A stretch of DNA of 15,158 nt, from positions 1 to 15,158 of the forward strand of contig JALLAP010001072.1 of the NCBI GenBank assembly GCA_036939355.1, given 5' to 3'. Below, in pieces: positions 9,301 through 15,158 of the stretch. The notes under the pieces were generated by a model that worked only from the letters and a program-made list of their open reading frames with translations, was not told the DNA's origin and searched no databases. The stretch's first letter is position 1, and every line of letters starts with the position of its first letter. The stretch comes from Thalassiosira profunda (taxonomy: Eukaryota > Bacillariophyta > Thalassiosirophyceae > Thalassiosirales > Thalassiosiraceae). A program made the translations under genes and the position numbers.

Positions 9301-12300
9301 CATGTCGTACTTGGAGGACCGACCATCGTGGTTCCGGAACGTCGCCCGCTGGCGGGTCGTCATGAGCTGCTCGTCGGGCAGATCGAGCTGCCGGCGAACG
9401 CGTTGCATTGGCGCACCACTGCCAAAGGCATCGGACGGGTGCTCGGCCTCATCCTCCGCATCGCCCACGACGTTCCCTTGCGCGTCGAGTTTGATGCTGT
9501 TCGCGGGACGGAGCTCGAACGGGAGCGTCGACAACGGGATCCACTCAAGATTGGTGAAGACCTCGGCGTCGCCCATCAGAATCTGACGGATCTCAAAGTG
9601 CGGCATTTCGCGTCCTCTCGGGTGGTTCTTGGTCCGCTCCTTGGCCATCGCCTTGTCTTCGTTGAACTTGGACGAGACAATCTTGGTGTTGTGCAAGTGC
9701 GTTTTGCCCAGCACCCACTGCCCCGTGTGGATGTCTTGGCAGAGGACGACGTAGTTGCCGGCGTCGAACTTGGCAATGTACTTGCACACGTACTTGGCGA
9801 TGCCGTTCGTGTGGTCGAGCGCCTGGGCATTCTGCATCGATTTCAGCGGAACGAAGAACTCGGGGATCACCGGCGACATGTTGCAATCCGCGTTGACGTT
9901 GCACGGTGCAATGTGACGCTTCGGAACAAAGTACGCGTGAGTGAATGTGCCTCCCGTGGAACTGACATATTTGTCGCTGACGTCGTCGCTCTCCGCTTCC
10001 TCCTCTTCTCCGTCGACAGCAGAATCGTTGGCACGCTCTTGGTGCGCATCGTCGCCATCGTCTGCGGGGGGCTCGTACATCTCAATCTCTTCCAGCACGT
10101 CCAGAGTTTCCTTCCGGTACGGGTACGGAATCGACACGTAATTGTGCCGAGTTGGATCGGGGCAGTCGCGGACGGAGTGCATCTTTCGACATTGGAAGTC
10201 TTTGGCCCCCTGTCCCACATTGACCCTCCGCTTGCACCGATCGTCGCAAACGTGGCGCAAGATGACGTTGGCGCGGGCAGTGACATCGGCCACCTGACTG
10301 TCGACGTCCACAGGGTGAAGCAGCTCATTCTCAATCAATCGCGGAATATCGTCGTCCGTCCGCACCACTTCCAACACCGAGGTACGTATCAAATCTTGGA
10401 TGTACTTTTCTGTATCGCCCGTCATCGTGCTCTTATCAATTGCAAATATCAGGTGGTTGTGGCACAGATTGCCAGCCTCGCCCTGGTACTCGTCGCGGGC
10501 AAAGATGGCGAGGGTGGTGCCACACCTCGTGACGTGCTCTTTGATGTGCTTGAGCAACAGGTACTTCGCGGCCGTCCAGTTGCTGTACACGTGGACGCCG
10601 TACGATTGCTCCATCGCGCGCTCCAGCTCTGCCTTCTCGAACTGGGTCAACGATTCGAAGCCAGGGATCTTCTTCTTCCACTCGCCGGACCGCTTCCATT
10701 CGTGGAGATGCGCCAGCCCGGGGTGCTCGCTCTGATTGGCAGTGAAGGTGAGGAACCACGTGTAGTTGACGTACTTCTGCGATGCCGCTAAATTGAGCAC
10801 CATCTTGCGACTGTCGACGCTCCCAGCAAGTTTGGTGTGGTCCTGATCGCGAACGGACATGCCGTAGGCGCTCTTGTTATCGACCACGAAGCCGCGCTCG
10901 AAGATGTCCCGCGAGTGGGACTTGCTCATCACCATGTTGCCAAGCATGTCAAAATACATGCACATGAGGTTGGGATCGGTGCTCGTGGTGGAGAACGGAT
11001 TGGTCATGTGCATACGGGCGTGGGTCAGCATGGACGCAAATCCGTACGGGTGCGTCTTCGAGCAGAGGAGGAACAGCGGCTCGGCGCCCAGCACGGAGCA
11101 CTCGTCGTGTTCCGCCGACACGTAATAATGCCGCGGGAAGAGACTTGCCCCAGGCTGGAGGAGTGGAGAGGCTTGGCCCGGGCTCGTCGCACACAGCGAC
11201 TGCACCATGTACCGCTCGCGGCTGGTCCCTTCGATTGTCACCTTGTTTCTGGCCAGGGCCTTCCCCGCTTGGTTGAAAATCACGTGGCCGGCGACCACCG
11301 TCTTCTTGGGATCCTGCTCGACGTTGACGGGGCTGTCGCCCGTGTTCGTCGTGGCGAACCCTTGATTGAGCACGGCGTTATCGGCCGTCAAATTGAGCGA
11401 GGTATCCTGCTGGAAGGTCAGCAAGAAATCTTCCGCCCTCGATTCATCGTCGCTGTCATCAAAGTGAGTTGCCTCGGTGGGATTTCCTTCTCCGTTCGTC
11501 GACTCGTCGTCTTGGTCCTCTTGGAATGCTCTAACGAGATTGTAAATGTCAGCAGCCGCATCTTGATTCGACGCACCGCCACCGTCCGAATCGCTTTCCC
11601 AATCAGCCGCGCCGAGGTTGCCGGTGGGAGGAGGAATCAGCGTCGTGGCGCTATTCACAGGGAAGGCGTCGTAGCATTTCTTGCACACTCGCAGATTGCA
11701 GCTGACGTTGCTGCACACGTACGACTCTTGCCGTGTGCATTCGTGCTCGCTTTGATGCTGATTTCCGTCCGCGCTCACGTATTGCCTCATGTTGCACTTC
11801 AGCTTATCAGCTTTGTGGCGATGGGACGGAATCAAGGGAAACTGGCAGCACTGGCAGCGCACGTGAGATTTGCCGCCCATGCTCTCGAACAACCTCGATC
11901 GCCAGCTATCGACGCACACGTCATTGCGCCGGACGTACACCGACACGCACTGCCCAAAATAGCAATCGTCCAATGCGTACTCGAGCTCGTGATACAGCTC
12001 GTCGCCGGTCATTGAGTGAGTGACAATGGCGTCCATCCTCTCCTGTTTTTGCCACTCCAAAAAGCCTCCACCGTGACGCATGTACCGCACTGCATCGTAA
12101 TGTGATCGCCTCTCACCTCTTTCTTTGGCCCTGACGAGACAGATGACTCGCAATTCAAACTCGGCACCGTTGATGATGTGGCGACCTTCCGTCGGCGTCT
12201 CGCCTCCGACGGCAATGATGATGTTCTTGAGTGCAATCCCGGAAGTGTCAGCTTCCAAAATGGCCTCTTGGATTGAGGGCACCACTGCCACGGTGTTGGC

Positions 12301-15158
12301 GTAGTCATTTTGGCTAAACAGACGTCGGAAGCAACCAATGTTGAACAAATAGAATGCCAACGGGCCATAGGCCACATTCTGCTCGAGGTGCTCGAGGTGC
12401 TGCGGGGCGAATGCATTGATTTTTGACGCAATGTCAGTCAGAGACGAAAGCTTGGATATCGGAGAGCGCCGATCGACAGCGACCGGATCGAACTCGAAGC
12501 ACTTGCTCTGGATGGCGGTGAGAATCCATCCTTCCCAGCCACTCCATCGGAACGGCGTGGGCTTGGTGTCGACGACGTGCCAGAGCTCCGCACAGCTGGA
12601 GAGGATTGAAAACATGGTCCAGGCCAGTGCCGACGGCATGTCAACAGTCTGGAACGGGGGAATCGGCCGGAACTGCGTCCCGTATCCATTGCGGTCCTCC
12701 GTCTGCAACACATTAATGAGAATGGGCCACGACCGCCGCACCCACAAGTCTTTCTGGCGCTGGGGCCTCTGCCTCGGACGATCGTCAACGACGCAAATCT
12801 GCTGCGTCGACGACGACTCGAACAGTTGGATACGGATCATGACGTCGAACGGCACGTACGTGGCTCCTTGGGCAAGCTCGCGTAAGTCCTCGATTGTGAA
12901 CCGTGTTCTCGCATGCGCGACAAATGCATCGGCCATTTCTGACGTTATTTCTCGATTGGTGACCTTCCGGTCTAAGAGCACGGCCATGTCCCTTCGCCCG
13001 ATAAGGCTGGCTGCCTCGTGCTCGGCGAGAAGCATTGAGGTAATGCTGAAGTCGCTGTGATTGGAGATGTCCATCGTGCTCGTGCCCTGAAATCCGCTGC
13101 GGATTTGGACCATCGCAAACTTGGAGCAGTACTTCATCGCTTTCATCCTCCTGGTGACGCGCGGAAGCTGGACGCAAGGTGCGAGTTGATCTGTCTTCTC
13201 GGCATTGAAAATGTGGTCGCTTGGACTTCGCGGTGGAAACAGCGCCAGCTTATCCTGTCCACCGTCGTGCGTTTTGCAGGTGCAGACTTGCAGCCCATCT
13301 TCGCCGTCCCAAATTACGGTTGGAGTGACACTCCATTCGTCGTTCAGCATCATGGTTGGATAGTTGCCGTAATGGAGCGAGTACTGATTGCAGCTCCAGT
13401 GGACGAGGCGGTACTTCTTCGCTCCCGAGAAGAGAGGAAGAATCACTCGTGGCAACATCCGCTGAATCATGAGATCCAACGGAATTCGGCCAGCTTCGCG
13501 ACAGCTTGTGGAGCAGTTCCAAGGGCACAGTACGTTTCTATTGATCACGTCTTGATTCTCCATCGCTCTCACCACTCCCGCAATCTTCCCAGAATCGAAA
13601 TCTTCGTGGTACTTCCGTAGCGCCATCGTCTTGTCGGTGAAGAATGGCGCCGGGTGATCGACAGTGCAGTCTTGATAGGGATGCGGTTGCCCGCTTAACC
13701 CTTCTATGTCCTCCAGCAACGCGTCGATCCACCAGTTTCGCATTGTGCCCGGGACAAAGCGCCAGAGTTCCTCGCCGGTGTACAGTTGGAAGAAATGCCG
13801 TTCCCCTCCAAACGCGCTCTTGCGAGATCCGGAGAGCAATCGCCAGAGGAATGCTGGCCACGCGCATTTGTCGGGATCCTTCTGCTCGACCAAGTACTCG
13901 AAACACTCTTGGCAGAGAGTGTAGTTGCACGCACGATTGCCGGTGAATGCACCCACGTGCTTGAACACGCCCCGTTTACGGATACTGCTCGAGTGAGCCG
14001 TGTGAAATTCAATTCTGTACGGTGCTTGTGATTGATCGACCTGACGACGCTTGCAATTGTCGCACTGATGATGCTCACATGATGTGCTCCTTTGTTCTTG
14101 CATCGATGGCGGCGACAGTTCGAGGCGGGATGACAGATTCTGCGCTTGCCGCGACGACGCCGACGGTGGACGGGACGGGCGAGACGCTACTTGACCGGTT
14201 GGCCGAGGTGACCGTCGCTGCGGCGATGCTTGCTTGCGTTGCTGTTGCTGCGGTTGCTCATCGTCGCCCGCGAGCCACCTTTCGCCATCGACGGACAGTG
14301 CTGAACCGTATGATATCCCCTCCGGGCCAACGTCAAGCAATCGGAGCAAAGCAAAGTCTTTCAACGCTTGTTCAAAGGCGTCTTTGTCTGCATCCTCCAT
14401 GTCTTCGACGACCCAAGACAGCATAATTCTGCCGTCCTCTTGTTCGTCGATGAGTTCCGTGAAATGGTCCTTGATGATCCAATCGATTAAATCCATCGCG
14501 CAATTGCCAAACTCATCATAGCGATACCCACGCGAAACCACCCAATCCCGTTTGGATGGCGTTCCATCAAGGTATCCCATCTTGCAAGCTGTGGTGAGAA
14601 ATTCTCTCACTTCTCTCTCCGATTTGGCGCATATCTTTCTGTAAAGCTCATCTCTTGTGAAGCGGGCTCCGTCAGATAACAGGGCGTTGAATCGGAAAAA
14701 GAGGAAGAATGGAATGTTGACAGACTTGAAGCTGACATTGCCATCATCTCCTTCTGACAAGTTGTCGATGATTTGCATTTCGTCGAGCTTCCGTAGCGCA
14801 GGGAGGAGATGGTGCTGCCTGCTACTTTCGCGGAACTTTTGCTGCAGGCGGGCAGCAATTGTGGCGTCGCGCGACTTCATTTCCTTCACATCCAGGAAAT
14901 CTTTTGAACAAAGCTTGGTCGTCTCGAAGCATAGCTCGTACAACGTCAAGAGAACTCTCGATACGGACAACACCGAACCGGCCGACACAATGACACGTCT
15001 TGCGATTCTCTCAATGCGACCATGGTCGGCTCGCAACGCGGCTACGATTTGCTCCTGCTGCCGTCTTCTCCTCTGGATTTGCTGGTCCTTTTTGCGCAAA
15101 ACATTCCATTTAGAGGCGAGAACCTTTATTTGCTGCGAATCTACAACTCTCTTCCATT
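6331..15158 (-). CDS. Helitron-like Rep/helicase with C-terminal GIY-YIG nuclease, N-terminus outside window
   Basis: A single open frame of 2,941 sense codons ending in TAG at 6331. It reads through the right edge with no in-frame ATG between 15156 and the KKDQQ region, so the true start is outside. Residues count from base 15156. Order: basic and helical start; Gln/Pro/Ser-rich linker (about 300-355); ZZ-like cluster (360-418); large unrecognised region; second Cys/His cluster (1101-1161); acidic linker; HUH relaxase with FLTFTAN (1468), HNH (1566-1568) and the tyrosine motif KYVCKYIAK (Tyr 1789 and 1793); Pif1-like helicase with Walker A GAPGTGKS (2309) and DEAG (2397); GIY-YIG domain (2809 to about 2920). 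In Helitrons the HUH/Y2 part nicks and joins single strands and the 5'-3' helicase unwinds the element during rolling-circle transposition in the nucleus. The absence of stops or frameshifts over 8.8 kb suggests a recently active copy. The GIY-YIG tail is the unusual part. Confidence 0.9.
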   Translation of the reverse strand, partial: WKRVVDSQQIKVLASKWNVLRKKDQQIQRRRRQQEQIVAALRADHGRIERIARRVIVSAGSVLSVSRVLLTLYELCFETTKLCSKDFLDVKEMKSRDATIAARLQQKFRESSRQHHLLPALRKLDEMQIIDNLSEGDDGNVSFKSVNIPFFLFFRFNALLSDGARFTRDELYRKICAKSEREVREFLTTACKMGYLDGTPSKRDWVVSRGYRYDEFGNCAMDLIDWIIKDHFTELIDEQEDGRIMLSWVVEDMEDADKDAFEQALKDFALLRLLDVGPEGISYGSALSVDGERWLAGDDEQPQQQQRKQASPQRRSPRPTGQVASRPSRPPSASSRQAQNLSSRLELSPPSMQEQRSTSCEHHQCDNCKRRQVDQSQAPYRIEFHTAHSSSIRKRGVFKHVGAFTGNRACNYTLCQECFEYLVEQKDPDKCAWPAFLWRLLSGSRKSAFGGERHFFQLYTGEELWRFVPGTMRNWWIDALLEDIEGLSGQPHPYQDCTVDHPAPFFTDKTMALRKYHEDFDSGKIAGVVRAMENQDVINRNVLCPWNCSTSCREAGRIPLDLMIQRMLPRVILPLFSGAKKYRLVHWSCNQYSLHYGNYPTMMLNDEWSVTPTVIWDGEDGLQVCTCKTHDGGQDKLALFPPRSPSDHIFNAEKTDQLAPCVQLPRVTRRMKAMKYCSKFAMVQIRSGFQGTSTMDISNHSDFSITSMLLAEHEAASLIGRRDMAVLLDRKVTNREITSEMADAFVAHARTRFTIEDLRELAQGATYVPFDVMIRIQLFESSSTQQICVVDDRPRQRPQRQKDLWVRRSWPILINVLQTEDRNGYGTQFRPIPPFQTVDMPSALAWTMFSILSSCAELWHVVDTKPTPFRWSGWEGWILTAIQSKCFEFDPVAVDRRSPISKLSSLTDIASKINAFAPQHLEHLEQNVAYGPLAFYLFNIGCFRRLFSQNDYANTVAVVPSIQEAILEADTSGIALKNIIIAVGGETPTEGRHIINGAEFELRVICLVRAKERGERRSHYDAVRYMRHGGGFLEWQKQERMDAIVTHSMTGDELYHELEYALDDCYFGQCVSVYVRRNDVCVDSWRSRLFESMGGKSHVRCQCCQFPLIPSHRHKADKLKCNMRQYVSADGNQHQSEHECTRQESYVCSNVSCNLRVCKKCYDAFPVNSATTLIPPPTGNLGAADWESDSDGGGASNQDAAADIYNLVRAFQEDQDDESTNGEGNPTEATHFDDSDDESRAEDFLLTFQQDTSLNLTADNAVLNQGFATTNTGDSPVNVEQDPKKTVVAGHVIFNQAGKALARNKVTIEGTSRERYMVQSLCATSPGQASPLLQPGASLFPRHYYVSAEHDECSVLGAEPLFLLCSKTHPYGFASMLTHARMHMTNPFSTTSTDPNLMCMYFDMLGNMVMSKSHSRDIFERGFVVDNKSAYGMSVRDQDHTKLAGSVDSRKMVLNLAASQKYVNYTWFLTFTANQSEHPGLAHLHEWKRSGEWKKKIPGFESLTQFEKAELERAMEQSYGVHVYSNWTAAKYLLLKHIKEHVTRCGTTLAIFARDEYQGEAGNLCHNHLIFAIDKSTMTGDTEKYIQDLIRTSVLEVVRTDDDIPRLIENELLHPVDVDSQVADVTARANVILRHVCDDRCKRRVNVGQGAKDFQCRKMHSVRDCPDPTRHNYVSIPYPYRKETLDVLEEIEMYEPPADDGDDAHQERANDSAVDGEEEEAESDDVSDKYVSSTGGTFTHAYFVPKRHIAPCNVNADCNMSPVIPEFFVPLKSMQNAQALDHTNGIAKYVCKYIAKFDAGNYVVLCQDIHTGQWVLGKTHLHNTKIVSSKFNEDKAMAKERTKNHPRGREMPHFEIRQILMGDAEVFTNLEWIPLSTLPFELRPANSIKLDAQGNVVGDAEDEAEHPSDAFGSGAPMQRVRRQLDLPDEQLMTTRQRATFRNHDGRSSKYDMISIFSLRPPELLGVFRNPVDYFRYCHIEKGQMADEDIEVALNVDPYYCAWIDCFGRRVRIRELAVDDVMELIESNLTFLENLSAPTEADTLAYEVNEAIVEMIRVHRTPEGELDVSDELWAEDVVADFFYEDDTDLLPVPVVSGTSPANAQQFLTHIILSLGKYDTEMDALTQPTIRDSLRKVGLIGDATDLESLKKYSAQLTRKYIEEQLVYYPSSLTSAETFIIMSKRVFDDAIVHNALAMNELPPFTMTGLRAVQTQANEEFWRSNKESQLRSIYNTLQHTSGIPSREQVMQATRESPLEWDAVQTLARYEHQSQASFNEQKAAVEWNVRQIDKYRTTHGHEGLTYTKNLVVYGAPGTGKSFVGQYSVLYAISQDLNILSTTLMGVRATALGGIHLHKLFKFPTDAGASATPFRIAELAMQKIMRDPTLLHALLTLDALFLDEAGQTSAELLAAKDIILRKLRKSHIPFGGVLLLGTMDPSQLKPINQLPFLTSSLMLTCFMTFELTQSVRAHGDPDFQRLQAITRMNPFELLASGTLKDEFFRLAGNLTYVPNWNDRRIGPNMMRAFSRVRPAQEALTEYRESIRRQLNEDQQPFRVATSQDTQRMRGANGEWTPASEQSVQALNNELKEPTELVLFVGGIYECTINDTRGGQYCQSQLAFLLDLPSQEDVNQFRALPVWIAPPGDHHIEFDRHRLPTRTQLVEAGWVEVRMGVAPARLVSARFGIQAQRTQYSLKHIGAITINKAQGATLPLGIAVEISQEYSPWEAGQIVVGLSRSTTMSKTIIVGDRTFAINKMWELITMFDQWTQYTQHVLDIISVDRAENARNQRVFDYPEVYPFRLQDITPPQDTTGFVYCLVSKRYMDQIYIGQTECLAQRVPQHNSGNGAEDTADIRYRPWGIAAFICGLSHMTTSERMSLERRWKVLVENLRRRGQDNAFAWINAGARVVEEYNSRDDVEESIRFVRCISATTANRGWHPPLALPN
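6400..6740 (-). other. GIY-YIG nuclease domain at the C-terminus
   Basis: GFVYCLVS (2809) replaces the GIY strand, and YIGQT (2824) is the YIG strand. Arg 2834 sits ten residues after the YIG tyrosine, QHNSG follows, then RPWGIAAFICG. Glu 2876 in LERRWK is the likely metal-binding glutamate (Glu 2871 is the alternative). Tyr, Arg and Glu needed for single-strand cleavage in this family all appear present. It is fused in frame directly behind the helicase. Confidence 0.85.
6900..8290 (-). other. Pif1-like SF1 helicase domain
   Basis: Walker A GAPGTGKS at 8209-8232, Walker B LFLDEAGQ near 7957-7980, a motif-III-like LLGTMDPSQLKPI, ITINKAQGATLP near 7033-7068 and VVGLSRST near 6960 follow the Pif1/RecD order. 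All key residues are present, so the ATPase looks intact. Confidence 0.88.
9760..10800 (-). other. Helitron HUH/Y2 relaxase domain
   Basis: Contains FLTFTAN (motif 1), EYQ...CHNHLIFAI (the metal-binding HUH motif, here His-Asn-His) and GIAKYVCKYIAK with two tyrosines four residues apart, as in Helitron Rep. Between HUH and the tyrosines lies a Cys/His segment (HVCDDRC ... QCRKMH ... DC) as in other Helitrons, then an acidic insert (about 10000-10090) that spaces HUH and the tyrosines about 220 residues apart. Confidence 0.87.
11674..11856 (-). other. Second Cys/His cluster in the transposon protein
   Basis: Residues 1101-1161 hold CQCC, C1121, two His, C1140, and then a tight C-x4-C-x4-C-x2-C end (CSNVSCNLRVCKKC). 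Eight or more regularly placed Cys/His suggest one or two zinc sites, RING/PHD-like in spacing. It lies before an acidic linker and the relaxase. Zinc fingers ahead of the Rep domain are usual in Helitron proteins, where a DNA-end-binding role is proposed. Confidence 0.55.
13903..14079 (-). other. ZZ-like zinc cluster in the transposon protein
   Basis: Residues 360-418: CEHHQCDNC followed about 40 residues later by CNYTLCQEC. The C-x2-C ... C-x4-C-x2-C spacing, with an aromatic residue before the last pair, resembles ZZ-type and related treble-clef fingers that bind proteins or nucleic acid. The linker between the pairs is long for a ZZ finger, so the family is tentative. The zinc-binding inference is firmer. 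Confidence 0.55.

Noticed and set aside
10437..10470. HNH endonuclease suggested by the letters His-Asn-His
   Set aside because: The context (FLTFTAN before, tyrosine motif after) is the HUH relaxase; no HNH-nuclease beta-beta-alpha-metal pattern surrounds it.
8782..10791. Plus-strand open frame of 669 codons
   Set aside because: Antisense shadow of the relaxase region; no recognisable motif, repetitive VRHV/RR-type composition.
11950..12700. OTU protease in the transposon N-terminal region
   Set aside because: Only a weak HYDAV-like piece was seen near 12080; the DGNC-type catalytic Cys motif is missing.
1..15158. tRNA, rRNA, CRISPR arrays, bacterial insertion sequences
   Set aside because: I saw no cloverleaf, rRNA-like block or regularly spaced repeat-spacer array, and the introns point to a eukaryote.

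Overview
The window looks like nuclear DNA of a microbial eukaryote, most likely an alga of the diatom/stramenopile type. The evidence is short GT-AG introns (71-102 nt), GC-rich coding sequence with high third-position GC, a Pro/Thr-rich 'SPTKNPTE' repeat protein of a style common in diatom surface proteins, and a Helitron-like rolling-circle transposon protein. There is no Shine-Dalgarno or operon organisation. The taxonomic call is an inference.

Right part (6331-15158, minus strand): one uninterrupted frame of at least 2,941 codons that is still open at the right edge. From N to C it holds a ZZ-like Cys cluster, a second Cys/His cluster, a Helitron-type HUH/Y2 relaxase with an internal zinc-binding segment, a Pif1-like SF1 helicase, and a C-terminal GIY-YIG nuclease domain. 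The Rep-Hel core is the standard Helitron machine. The GIY-YIG tail, where Helentrons carry an AP-endonuclease-like domain, and the long N-terminal extension are the unusual parts. In this report residues of this protein are counted from the first whole codon in the window (base 15156).

Middle (4642-6330): about 1.7 kb with no convincing large gene. It holds short, competing small-ORF signals on both strands, one strong splice-donor-like site and a perfect 10-bp hairpin. The 3' end of the transposon probably lies here or further left, but no clean terminus was recognised.

Left part, both genes on the minus strand: a two-exon gene (4641-3320, 416 aa) of unknown function with a Cys cluster in a beta-rich C-terminal half. 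Then, after a G-rich gap containing a strong G-quadruplex candidate, comes a multi-exon gene (2819 to beyond base 1) for a two-pass membrane protein. That protein has acidic, repeat-rich flanks, an SPTKNPTE stalk made by exon duplication, a Cys-rich loop, and a cytosolic tail with a nuclear-localisation-like basic patch.

All three main genes share one strand. Whether the two left genes are host genes beside the insertion or cargo/accessory genes of the transposon cannot be decided from this window.
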